A DNA stretch of 64,000 nucleotides. Source: Xiphias gladius. Its lineage: Eukaryota; Chordata; Actinopteri; Istiophoriformes; Xiphiidae. Made by a program: the position numbers and the translations under genes. Within the stretch, counting starts at the first letter, position 1. Every line of letters starts with the position of its first letter. Of this stretch, positions 48,529 through 60,800 are shown piece after piece. Where the stretch lies: assembly GCF_016859285.1 (NCBI RefSeq), contig NC_053422.1, positions 12,757,501 to 12,821,500 on the forward strand, given 5' to 3'. The notes under the pieces were generated by a model, which made no database searches, was not told the DNA's origin, and saw only the letters and a program-made list of their open reading frames with translations.

Positions 48529-51500
48529 ATGGACTTGCCACAACATGGGTACCGAGCAAGTAAGTGTTAAGATGAATCACCTTGTTACCAACATTCATCG
48601 TTTTGGGGGAAAAATTTGCGTAATATCTACCAAGAGTAGCTACTTCCCATTTTTTACTAAAACATACGCACGCAGCTCAACTAATTCAACTCGTGCTGTA
48701 ACCCGGCTGGTGATGCGCACTAAAAGATGCCAGTTTATTAGGTACAGCTAACCAGAACCGGTGCAGTCTAATATACCAGTTTTTCAATAGATCCTACCTT
48801 CATGAGGGTGAATGTTTGCCCCCCCTCGCCCCCCACCAGTGATATACAGTACTGTGCAAAAGGTTGAGGCACTAAAAGTAAAGTGAGGAGGCTTTTTCGA
48901 AAATAATGCAGTAAAGTAAAGCTAAAGTAAAGAGCAGTTAACGGAATAAAAACTAATTAAAATCTGTGTTTGGTGTGATCACACTTTGCCTTTAAAACAG
49001 CACAACTTCTCCTCTTGAACACAGTTTTTCAATGTACTTGGCAGGTAGGTTGTTCCATGCATCTTGGATGCAATAAGCAAGCAAGCAAGCAAGCTCTTCT
49101 GTCAGAGTGTCTTCTGTCTCTTCCTGTAATCCCAGACTGACTCCATGATGTTGAGATCAGGGCTCTGTGGGGGCCAGACCATCTGTTGCAGGCATCCTTG
49201 TTTTTGCACCGAAGACAGTTCTTTATGAATCTGGGTTTATGTTTTGGGTCGTTGTCATACTGCAGAATGAATCTAGGACCAGTCAGACGCCTCCTTGATG
49301 GTATTATTTGATGGATAGGAATCTAAACATCTGGAGTGCCTAAAACTTTTGCACAGCACTTGACGTGGGACAACAGCAGCAAAAAACTGAATCTTCCAAA
49401 ATGTCTGTGAACACCTCCTCTATAAAATTTTGACCAAAAACTGAAAATTGTAATTTTTGTGAAGGCAGAGCGGCATTATTTCTTTTTTTTAAACTACATT
49501 AGTCTTAGCTAAAGGTACCTATCAAACTGGCAACTGAGTGTAAGCCTTGGATGACTTTAAGTGAAACATTCAATATGTTTGGAATATCTAAAATGATGGG
49601 ATTAACATATTAGCCAATTAGGGTGGGTTTCAGTAAATGTGTGTATTTGATCATGGGGATAATAAGTTAGCAACTCCATAAAATATCATCCTGCATATTC
49701 TCTGTTGTGTCCATCTTTTCCACAGCTAAGCCAAGAGCACGCGCAGCTCCCCCCACAGCAGATTCTGTCCTGTTTGAAGACACCAGCTCTGCAGCACCGG
49801 CAGTGAACAGTCAGGGATACTACACCCCTGGGTACAATATGGGAGGACCCTCAAATGACATGCAAGGAGGTGCTGGTGTGAATAACATGTTTACTGACCC
49901 AATGGCCAATGCTGCAATGATGTATGGCTCCTCCTTAGCCAACCAAGGAAAGGATATGGTAAACAAAGAGGTGAGGAAAAGCTGGATATTCATAGGATTC
50001 CTTCAAATATGTTATACAGTGCTTAATGTATTTGGATGGAGGATAGGGCTGCTAACCCATAAATCTATAAATAAGGTCAAGGCCTGGATTGGGTTAATTG
50101 GCACCACTTTACACTGAATGTGCCTTGGGCGATTCAAATCACAAGTTAACAGTACAAAATACAGGTTTAAATGTACCCAAAACACTTTTCTCTGTTTTCA
50201 AAAGGTTTTGAAGTTTCTCTGTAGTATGACCAAGAGTAGAGATCTAGACCCGGCCTGATTCTTAAAACTGTTATATGTCATAAGATATTAGGACTAAACA
50301 GGAGTTTAGAGTCATCTGGAATGCAGCTGTGAAAAAAAACGTTTTCTTCAATGCAGGTGGTTATTTTTGTGCCATTTTATTTAATTTTTGTCCGATAAAC
50401 TGACTCTTGCTTTCACAAGTTGAGTTTTTTCAGCATAAAGAACCACGCAGATGTGTTCTTCCACTGACATAGTCTCTCTCCAGGAGCGGCCTGATACTTT
50501 CTGCTGTTCAGCTTCTCTCTAATGATCCATTGCTTGATCTTAGTCACATCTACAGCCTTTTCACAGTTGAAACTTCAATGCCAAGGGATGTCATTTTTTA
50601 GTGGACAGGTTTTCAATCAAGCAGACCCTCTTCTGATCTGCTGTCTAATGTAAAATAAACACACTTTCCTCACCCTGGATTAAGGAAGAACCATTTAAGT
50701 AAATGCATTTCCCGTGGATGGCAGCCAAATAATACTGATGTTTTTCTACTGGTTTGGCAGCTTTGATATGCAGGTGGTTCAGAATACATAGACTTGGTGT
50801 CAGGCCAAAGTGATGTACAATCTTCAGGGCAGGCACAGCCTTCTTTAAAAGTGACAGACTCAACAGTATTTATTAACTTTGGCAGACTGCTGCACCTCAT
50901 TTGTTAACTTAATGTTTGCACTTCCTCTGCATTTCAGATCAGCAGATTCATGTCTGTGAACAAGCTGAAATACTTCTTTGCCGTCGATACCAGATATGTA
51001 CTGAAGAAACTTATGATCCTCATGTTCCCTTATACACATCAGGTAATCAAAACCTTTTCGTCCTGTCAGACTTCGTCCCACATCAATGTACGTTATGACA
51101 CAAAACATTTAATAGTTGAGGACTGGGTGATAATGTTCTCTCATACCATATTTTTAATCACTCATCACTTTTAAACCACACAAACAAGATAATCAGCCAC
51201 TATTCCAGCTTTATTTATAAACAACACAATGCTGTGATTGCCTGTAAGGATATAAAAGCATACTGAGCTCCCACAAATTCCCACAAACTTTAACTTATGC
51301 AGATTGTAAATTAAATCACCACTCCAGACATTCTGTGCCCTGATAATGTACAATTACACAGAGTTCAAACTCTCCTTACAAGAACAGGGTCACATAGATT
51401 TTACAGATTAACCCTAAAAACTATTTACTACTACATAGTATTTACAATTATTAAAGTTTGGTTGTAATGTTTGTTAGTTCTGTCTGCATAGAGTACCTCA

Positions 51501-54500
51501 TAGCTGGGGTTTACTTAAAAGAGTAAGTCTGGTGATATTCTGTATTTTTCTTGTTGTCAACAAATCTTATGAAACGACCAAATCCGACAATGAGTTGATC
51601 TTAATAACAAGTATCATCCGTGAAGCCAAAGGCTGATATATCTTATTCCTTTCTGCCATAGAGGTCTTCTGTTCTAATAAAGCTATTGAAAGCACATCAT
51701 TGAGCCACCCCCTTGCAGCAGGTGGCATGTTCCTTCAAAACCATGAACATGGACATTTTAGTTACTTTGATTCAATCCCACATACACATGCCTGCTGCTG
51801 TAAATACCCAGTAGTGCACCAAGCTCCTCAGCTAACCTTCTTATAAACTAATTTACCACAGACAGGGTCAGAAGGAGTATTAGTAGGAGAGTATTGAGAG
51901 TCAGACTAATACAATGTTGGTTTTGTCTTTTCATGGAATTTCATGATTGTAACAAAAATGATAGAATATTGCTAGGCTCATCCTTCAGTGAGGGCATTCT
52001 TCTAAACACAAGACACAAATTAATCCAGTTTAATATCTTATATCGTACTTATTATTCTCCTTTTGAATTACATCAACTCGAGCCATCCGTATCTTTTAAA
52101 TGTCCGAGATGCCAAAAAAATGGTGCAGATTTGTTTCATGTGCTATGGAACTGTGAGATATTGGAAAGCTAGTAAAAATCAATACATCAACAGTTCAGTA
52201 ACACACTACAGAGAGAAATTAAACTGGACTCAATTGTGGCTCTTTTTGGGGGATTTTGATATTGTTGTCCCACAGTGGTTTAGATCTGTTGCAGAGTAAA
52301 ATGTACTTACTTGTACAGCGTCAGGAAACTGTTAAAAAGTACTAAAGACTAAACACCTGTTTTGTTGTACTTGTTCACAACATGTTATTTTGCTGTTATG
52401 TAATATCTTATACTGTATTTACCCCATTCTTACTTTTGCAAGATTTGATCAGCTACCACTGTTGTTACCCCTAATTTATCATTGAGCTTTTGTTTTAATC
52501 AATTAATTCACATTTCTCACCAAGTGTAAGGTAACTTCCACATCGCGGGTGTCTAAACCATTTTATTGTTTGACGTAAGCTAAGTTTTTCCACCTAGTAG
52601 ACTCTTAAGCTGGGAAAAAAAGCACAGAGAATCATTTGTATGGAGCTCTGTTTGACTCTGCAGGGTGATTCATATTATATTTGTGTATTCTTGGTAGGAC
52701 TGGGAGGTTCGTTATCATCGGGACACTCCACTGACTCCAAGACAGGATGTGAACGCGCCTGATCTTTATATACCAAGTAAGTTTTCTATAAATACAAAAG
52801 TATTAATAGGGAGTATTTTGAGATGCTTGTATAATGTATGAACTGTCCTTTTTGTGTTTTAGCAATGGCTTTCATTACCTACATTTTACTTGCTGGAATG
52901 GCCCTCGGCATTCAGAAAAGGTGAGTAACTCCTCTTCATCAAATTTATTTTATGACTCACAATACATAGGCATGTATCAGATAAAGTTAAATAGAATTCT
53001 GCGTTGTCCTTGTGTGAAGGTTCAGTCCAGAGGTTCTTGGACTGTGTGCCAGCACTGCCCTGGTGTGGATCATCATCGAGGTATTGGTGATGCTGTTGAG
53101 TTTGTACCTGCTGACTGTACACAGCGACCTCTCAACCTTTGATCTCATCGCCTACAGTGGATACAAATATGTTGGGTAAATAGACCTTAGATGCAAATAT
53201 TTTAAAATTAATTAATGATTCATTATTGACAAAGCAAAAGAGTTTGATGATTAGTTTCAGGCCAAAGCTGCTCCTCATTTTTGTAAGCGAACAAATCAAG
53301 TGCTAAATAAAAGATTTGACAACTTGATTATGATTTAACTCAGTGGTTGAAATGTAATTTTGTAAATAAGGAAATTTTGAAATGTACTTTGGTCCATGTG
53401 AATGGTGTTAATGTTTTTGTTTATTTCTTTCCTCCAGGATGATCTTCACAGTGTTGAGCGGCTTACTCTTTGGCAGTGACGGATATTTTGTGGCCCTTGC
53501 CTGGTCCTCTTGTGCCCTTATGTTCTTCATTGTAAGTTTTTTCAGTCTTTATTGACATCAACCACTACATTTATAAACTGAACTGAATAATAGAGGAAAT
53601 GTTTTCTTAAACACAAACCAAATCACTTCACTGACTAATTTCTGCTCAATCTGACTCAGAAAATGTGATTACACATGTGTATTACGCTACTACAAACTTA
53701 TTTAACTCCACACAAGCAAATTTCTAAGCTTAAAACTTTGTAATTCTCTCTCCAGTGCAGTATTATGTTTGTTTACTGTGGCATAATTTTAGTTTAGAAA
53801 AGGTGCTGATTGTCTCTGTAATAATAATTACTTATATTCCATAAGTAGGTCAGATATTTACATATTTAGATGCAGTTTTCCATTTCTATTGTTCTTTCCT
53901 GGGGTGTTTAAAAAGAGAATTCTAAAGAAGCAAACGTGCAGAACACAAACAAAAGAGGAAAGCTAATACAAACAAAACTTAAATCAATATCTGTATGTAA
54001 AATATAATGAGGTGTGTAAACCCTTATCAGGTTCAGGCTTTACGGCGCAGCCACCAAGTGTTATAAATACACTTTGTAATGTTTAGTGCAACATCAAAAT
54101 ATATCAGCCTTTAGCATTATTCAGTTTTGTAGGATGGTTAGCTTAGCTTAGCACTAAGACTTGGGGAAACGGCTAGTATGAAGTATTGATTTAAAGGTGA
54201 ATTTTCCAGGCGTCGAACGTAGACTCTAGGAAGTTACTGGGTGGTCAAGAAATAGCCCGCCACAAAAACCTCCATTAAACTGCAACATGTTGTTCTTCCT
54301 CTTTAGTTTTTGCGCAGATTAAATAGGAGATGTAACGTGAAAAAGTGAACTTTCGAGGTGGTGGCAGATAGATTTTGGTACTTTTAGGCAGAACCAGGCT
54401 ACCTTTTCCCTCCTGTTTTCAATCTTTATGCTAAACTAAGCTAACCAGCTGCTGGTTGTAGCTTCATATTTACTGCACAGACATGAGAGTTGTATGAGTC

Positions 54501-54801
54501 TTCTCATGTAACTCTCGACAAGAAAGTGAATAAATGTATTTCCCAAAATCCTGAGCTTTTCTTTATCTAAATCCGCTTTGTAACTTCCATATTATTTATG
54601 TTAGTCTGAATTGTGGGTTTAAATATGTTCCTATCTCTGCAGGTTCGATCTCTGAAAATGAAAATCCTTCCCTCGCTCACCTCGGATTCCATGGGAACAG
54701 GATCAAGTGCCAAACCTCAATTCCGCCTTTATATCACAGTGGCCACTGCAGTCTTTCAGCCAATCATTATATATTGGTTAACCTCTCACTTGGTCAGGTG
54801 A
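48529..54801 (+). CDS. yif1a: Yip1-interacting factor A, ER-Golgi multi-pass membrane protein
   Basis: YIF1 proteins pair with YIPF5-type proteins in ER-Golgi and ERGIC membranes and take part in vesicle transport and Golgi structure. Coding exons: 48529-48559, 49726-49970, 50938-51042, 52698-52776, 52863-52920, 53020-53175, 53438-53531, 54643-54801. They give 308 residues (human YIF1A 293). A hydrophilic cytosolic N-terminus (1-130) carries [28 protein letters not shown] and [17 protein letters not shown]. Hydrophobic segments follow at about 154-170, 178-207, 226-256 and 285-307. YIF1A-specific features are [16 protein letters not shown], then SGYKYVGMIF and the C-terminus [12 protein letters not shown]1B has different residues at these places. 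Every exon joins in phase. Introns 2, 3 and 7 carry a fossil LINE piece and dispersed repeats without disturbing the coding exons. Confidence 0.96.
48735..48825. repeat. Short copy of the gtctaatgcaacac repeat family
   Basis: gtttattaggtacagctaac, cagtctaatataccag and gatcctaccttcatgagggt match the start of the copy at 9,255. It sits directly beside the Tc1 remnant in the yif1a intron. Confidence 0.5.
48847..49360 (-). mobile_element. Short Tc1/mariner-type DNA transposon remnant with terminal inverted repeats
   Basis: The left end cagtactgtgcaaaaggttg and right end acttttgcacagcact are inverted copies of each other, about 26 bases each. Between them the minus strand still encodes recognisable pieces of a Tc1 transposase C-terminus, such as [19 protein letters not shown] and [16 protein letters not shown] full element is about 1.3-1.6 kb, so this copy is internally deleted and cannot make an enzyme. 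It lies in the second yif1a intron counting the 5' UTR intron. Confidence 0.8.
51880..52300 (+). mobile_element. LINE fragment (L1/Tx1-like ORF2 C-terminus)
   Basis: In yif1a intron 3. The plus strand reads [20 protein letters not shown], then [19 protein letters not shown], the C-terminal region and zinc-knuckle-like block of L1-like fish LINEs. A second frame continues with [18 protein letters not shown], so a frameshift separates the parts. The copy is 5'-truncated and inactive; the clade is assigned only approximately. Confidence 0.6.
54120..54560. repeat. Dispersed teleost repeat (ttagcttagcac family)
   Basis: In yif1a intron 7. It starts atggttagcttagcttagc, contains ggcagaaccaggctaccttt, and ends near taagctaaccagctgctggt and gtaactctcgacaagaaagt. 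This is a very common fish repeat and is non-coding. Confidence 0.55.
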
Positions 54802-55360
54802 CCTTGAGGTATTTAATAACCTGAAGTCCATGTTTATGGAGCCAAAAAAATGTGGTTGTTGAGTGTTTGTACACCTACCTTTATACGCTCTTTTGTCAGT
54901 AAACTCAAAACATATGTAGACAGTGTTGAGCTGCAGCTTGTCAGATGGACATGTTCATAATGCAGTCGCTTCATTGATTTAACGAAATTGTGACACAGAA
55001 AATGTCTCACTGGAAGACTGTTGTTTTCTGTTGTTGTGTACAGTAACACTGACAAATGCTTATTTTTGGCCACCTAACTTTGAACACAAGGGCTTTCATT
55101 GAGATTTCTTTGATCATAACTTGGATTCAGTTTAAGTTCGGTTTTTATGTAATGTCAATGGACACGCTTTCCAGCATTTCAACCCCAGAGCCAGACAGTA
55201 CACACCACACAGACAGAAACGCACATTCCACGCGTGATTCTAGTACCGTGGTTCTGGTATGGTAGTGTTGCTGCATTACTTCCCCACTCTTGTGAGTCTT
55301 TCATTTTATTTATCTACATTTGAAAAGCATGATGGTGTTTGGATTTTTTGTAGAAAAAAA

Positions 55361-55366
55361 AATAAA
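55361..55366 (+). other. yif1a: Likely poly(A) signal of yif1a
   Basis: AATAAA about 560 bases past the yif1a stop codon, giving a 3' UTR of ordinary length. Confidence 0.55.
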
Positions 55367-55657
55367 TTTATTGAGCCTTGTGTATTCAATTTTAATAGTT
55401 TCTGAGACTTTTTTTGTTCAATGCCAAAAAGCTACATACGTACGGAACAAATTCTTGTATTTGCTGTATCTGATTCATTTATTTCTGAAAAACATTGATT
55501 TATTTCAGTTACTAAGATTTAATTTGTAAAGACGGTGTCAGAATTGTGTAAAAATTTTACATTTCAGAGGCAATTTTTACTCTACTGTATTAAGAGCAAG
55601 TGCCATCTTTAGTTATATGTCAGTATAAAGTCATTATAGTATATAAGTGCAGTATAC

Positions 55658-56133
55658 AGTGTTTCATGCAACGCATTATAGTAAGCTCATAAAACATGAT
55701 GCATTACTACAGCTGAAATTAGTTTGCTGTGGTGAAATTTACTTAGCACATTACAAGTACATTAACTCAAGTACTTTACTTTGTATTGTTTTAAGTTAAT
55801 TGTACTTTTTCCTGACTATTTCCATTTTATGCTAATTTATACTTCTACTTCACTACCTTTCAGAGAAAAATATTCTTTTAAATTCATTTCATTTGTTTGA
55901 CAAAGTCACTAGTTACTTTGCAGATTCAGATTTTACACACAAATGATTAGCTTGTAAAATATATATTGATAAAACCACTTGAAAGTATACCTCAACCTGC
56001 TATTAAAATGCTGCATAGATTCCTGTGCAGCATTAATGAAACTACAGTTGTATAATGTATAACAATGACATGGATCATTATGCTGCATAATGACAACTTG
56101 TGATACTATATTTTTCTGACACTCCTTTCCAGT
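55658..56133. repeat. Repeat block, right arm of the inverted pair flanking yif1a
   Basis: Reverse complement of the block at 47,340-47,765, including the junction to the adjoining MITE end. The arms show the same succession of landmarks, with small indels and substitutions. Confidence 0.7.
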
Positions 56134-56636
56134 GGTGGAAAAAGTACATCTTTTACTTAGGTAAAAGTAGCAGTGCCAGCAGTGTAGAAATACTCTGGTA
56201 CAAGTAAAAGTCCTGTATTCAAAATTATTACTTAAGTAAAAGTACATAAGTCTTAGCATCAAAATCAAAAGTACCAAAATTAAAAGTACTCACTATGCAT
56301 AACTGCCAGTTTCAGAATAATATATGTTATGTGACTGGATTGTAAGTTTTGATTAATTAATGTGTCCATCACTTTAATGCTGCAGCGGACAAAGGTGTAG
56401 CTAATTTTAACTACTTTATGAACTTTTGGGTAGTTTAAATGATGATCATGCATAATAATTTATTTTATATTAATAATCAGAATCTGCAGAGTAACCTGTC
56501 AAATAAATGTAGGGGCATTAAAAGTATAAAGTACTAAAAATTAAATACATTGAATTAAAGTACAAGTACTTCAAATTTGTACTTAAGTACAATATAGTAG
56601 TTGAGTACATGTATTCGGTTACTCTCCACCGCTGCC
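56134..56636. repeat. MITE-like dispersed element
   Basis: It starts cagtggtggaaaaagtacat, contains gtaaaagtcctgtattcaaa and gtaggggcattaaaagtata, and ends ggttactctccaccgctg. Both ends show the family's inverted termini. Confidence 0.65.
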
Positions 56637-56739
56637 GCTTACAAACCTCAGGACTTCTTGCATTTTTTACCTGAGTTAAAACTGGCACTGCCCACCCTTT
56701 TACCACCGTTGCCACTCGTTCACTTATTACTTGACGAGC

Positions 56740-57010
56740 TGTCTTACGTTGAGCGCTGTTTCACCGCTGGTTGGTCGGGAGGCTGCGGACTTGGAGCGGG
56801 AGCGCGCACGGGAGCGCGGAACAGTGGAGAGCGTCGTTTTTGCGTTGCCACGGAAACCGCGGACGGCAGCGGAGCTCGGAGGGAGCGCGGTCTCCGACTC
56901 CGACTCTGGTTGTTTCCACCACCACGGTCTCACCTTTGACTTTTCAGCGACGGGTTCCGGACATTTAAGGGAGCTCCGGATTCGGCCGGAATTACCGTTT
57001 TGGTATTTTG
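56740..57010 (+). promoter_or_regulatory. Promoter and non-coding first exon of the FOXN2/3-like gene
   Basis: A strongly GC/CpG-rich segment ending in a clear donor, tattttg|gtgagt, at 57,010/57,011. An open frame runs through it, but joined to the next exon it would not enter the forkhead frame, and an in-frame stop precedes the chosen ATG. This exon is therefore best read as 5' UTR, as in FOXN2 and FOXN3. Confidence 0.55.
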
Positions 57011-57893
57011 GTGAGTAACTAGTCAATATTTTGAGGTGAAACACCAGCTAATATCACCGAGCGGGTTACCTGTGGAAGGGGGCGGCTTTCTTGACTAAAT
57101 GAAACTTTATATTGTTCCGCCATTTGCCTACTGAACTGCTCCGTAAAGCCATGTGGCATCGCATTGGCGTGATAAATTCAATTCCACGCGGAGGTCAGTC
57201 AGTTTAGTTTATTAAAAAGCATTTAATCGATGCCAGCGCACCTCCTGTACAGCTACGAGCGACAACACCTGGGCACGTTTTGCGTTTGATAAGACGGGAG
57301 GTGGTACTGTAAGGGTGTACACACAGTGGACTTTGAAAGTCTTGCGGATGCTCATCTGAGGGGAACGCATAGCTAACATTTAACTGAATCGAGCCGTTTA
57401 GCTTTTTGCTTTTTCTCAACCTCTTTTTTGGTCTAAAACTTTGGAGTTTCAACGAACCTGGATTGGTTTACCCCATGTGTTTGAATTGGTGTTTTTGTTT
57501 TGAAAGGTAGGCTACTTTTGAAAATTTGGTTTACCATTCCTTAAAAAAAATGTAACTGGAAAAAAAAACAATAAAAATTCAAGTTTAATTTCACTGTTTT
57601 TTGTTCCGTTTACTCTGCACAAAAGACGTGTTTTGAATGCATGGACGTGGGTTCTTTGGGGGTTTTTCCTTAGGTTGTTGTAGACTATATTTTTAAGCTC
57701 TTTGAGGCAAATTTATGATTTTAGGCTATCTAAATAAAATAATATTTGACTTCAGTTCATTGTGCAAAGTTGCTCACTTTTAATTCTGATTTACACGAAT
57801 CACTCCTTGCAGCAGTAACTTTGGTTAATTTCTGTCATATATTTCAGCAGTGGTACAGCTGAATGACCCTGGAAGTTTCCTCCTGGGAGAGAG

Positions 57894-60800
57894 ATGGAGA
57901 ATAGCTCTCAAACACTGCCACCCTCGTCCCCATGTCCCACCACTTTTGGAGGGTCCGTGCCTTTCTCCTCCTCACCACAGCGGACCTGCTCCAACGGCCA
58001 TGTTTCACTCCCACTTTCACCCATTTCATTCCCCCCGTCCCCTACCTCACTTTCTCCAGCAACAGCAGAGTCCATTCACTCTTCCTCCCCTCTTTCACAC
58101 TGCGCAGCATCTCAGTGCCTTGAAGGACAAAACATACAATGCCTCAGCCCGGCAAACATATCTGACCAGGACGACCTGACGTGCCTCAGCTGGCTGCATC
58201 AGAGAGGCGACCTGCTACCACTGCAGCCCCTTCCCAAAATGACACCACTGCCTCAGCTAGAGTCCTCCGCACCTACACGGCCTCTTCCTCCGGCCTTGTC
58301 CAAGCCGCCGTACTCCTTCAGTAGTCTGATTTTCATGGCAATAGAAGATTCACCAGACAAGAGGCTTCCAGTGAAGGACATCTACGAATGGATTGTGAAC
58401 AATTTCCCCTACTACAGGACAGCCTCTGCTGGCTGGAGGAACTCTGTTAGACACAACCTGTCCCTGAGCAAGAGCTTCTGTCGCATTCAGAGGGACAAGA
58501 GCCAGGTGGGGACATGGCTCCCAGTTTCCACATTAAGAGTAACAGGGTCATGTAGCAAGTAAAGCGACTGTGATTTAAATTATAGGGGAGAAGTGAGAGA
58601 AGTGAGAGAAATGTTCTCCAGCATCACACTGAATCCAGATGTGCTGCTCTGTAGTGAAGTCATTAATCAAACTGCCCTCCAGGGAAACTATTATAATCTC
58701 CTCCACACGTGTTCAGTTTGTAGTATGGTCTAATGTGTCACTGTTGCTTAAGACGAACATCTTTGCATGGGTTGTTGCTGTTTCAGTGTTCTAAGAAGTT
58801 TTGTGTTACTGTTTCAGTCAGTGGGGAAGGGATCCCTGTGGTGTGTTTGTCCAGAGTATCAGCCGGCGCTGCTCGAGGTGCTGAGGAAGACCCACAGTTA
58901 TCACAGCACCAACAGCAATCTGATAAACAAGCCTGCACTGTGAGTATAGTCACACAGTTTAAATATGTGCAACAGGGCTGCACGATTTTCATGATCAGTT
59001 TATCCTTTTTTGATTAATGTTCAACTCCATAAATTCAAAGTTAAAAAATGCTTATTATGCTTATGCTACATTTTTCTGTATTTATTTAATGACTAAAATA
59101 TGTGATTACTAAAGGTGGAGTAGATAAAATGTTCTGTTCATTGAATCCTTGTTAGATCATTGATTAGACGTCAATACTAAATGTTAGCGGTGATACAACA
59201 GTTTTGATAATCAGTTAATCAGACACAAACATTTCTTGGCCCCAGCTAAAACAATGTGAGAATTTGCTGCTTTTCATTGTTTTTTAATACATTTAAATTG
59301 AATATATTTGGATTTTGGGCCATTGATCACACCAAAGATGCAATTTGAATATTTTTCCTTGGGTTCTGGCAGATTGCAATGGGCATCTTTAAGAATTTTC
59401 TGGTTTTTATAGATAACTGATCTGATCTAACTGATAAGAAAGACAAATAATCATTAGTTGCATTCCAACAAAATGGTTGGTTTCTTTCTAAATTTGCTGC
59501 ATTTTTTTCTTGATAACATTCTAACCAGAGCAGTTGAATGTGATTTCCCTGTAGTGGGTGAGGTGTTTCTGCATAATTTTACATTTGAATGACACTGTTT
59601 CTGAGGGGTATTTCAAACACACAAACAAACAAACCGTATTTATTTAGTTGTCTAACCATCTTGCCATGTTGTATGCAGGTTGGAAGGAGCTGACTATGGG
59701 TCGCCTGCAGTGTGTGACTCTATGGAAATCTCAGGTTCGTGCTGAGGGGACTAACAGCAGGCTCATGTAACTTAATTAGCATAGGAACTTACATATTTGA
59801 CCCTTTATGAATATCTTTGAGTCTACAATATATTTCATCAGTGGAGTAACAGCTCTCTGTGACACTTTTATTACATGCAGCTTTTCTCCGTCTCTGCAGC
59901 TTTCGCAGCATGCAACATTGTTCCTGTGTTTGTGTTCAGTTGTCATGGCAACAACCTTCTATTACCGTGGCAACCCCGCAATAGTCTAGCTCGGTGTCCT
60001 TTATGTCCACTCGCCTTATTTCCGACCCTATGCACTATATTGGCCCACATGCTCACTGAAGAATCTGACAAGTGGTTGTTCAACCAGTTAATAATATTAA
60101 TGCCTTACCTTATGACTCATATTCTGCCTGTTTGTTTGTTTGTTATTTAGATCCCCATTAGTTATTGTATTGTAACAGTAGCTACTCTTCTTGGGGTCCA
60201 CATAAATGTATTTAAAAGACTTGAGCGGCAAAGAGTACACATAACATTTGACATCCATACTTACAGTGAGTCTCGACAATATATAAGACAAACACTAATA
60301 CAAAAACAACAAACAACAAGGCGACTCAAGGCTTTTTTATTACATAGATAGTTCGACATAATATTATCCCCTTAGGGAAATTAAAAAAATAATCAGTTAG
60401 CAACTTAAATCACTAAATCACAAGTGTGACAGATAATTAAAGAATAGTTAATTTTATTTAATTAAAGATAATTAAATAAAGAACAAAACAATCATATACC
60501 ATATTAAGCAACACAATTTCTTGTGTAAAAAGGTACAATCTTAACTTTTTGTTAAAACGTGTTGTGCTACTTTCTGACATCAAATAAAATAACTAGTAAT
60601 TAATTCCATGCCACTATTGCTCAATAACCGACTGTTCTCTGTATTAAACTGTCTGGAGGTAACAGAAAGTTACTCTCTGTAAAACAATGATTTCTGTCTG
60701 AGAAAAAAACCAAGAGGTTTGTATAAAGTCTTCCCGACGTTTAAGTTTATGATGATGTTTCCTCTAAAGCACGCTGAAGAGTAACGCGGGCTGTTTTTTA

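Noticed and set aside
56731-57018. 95-codon frame in the GC-rich first exon of the forkhead gene
   Set aside because: Splicing at the clear donor would not enter the forkhead frame, and an in-frame stop precedes the chosen ATG.
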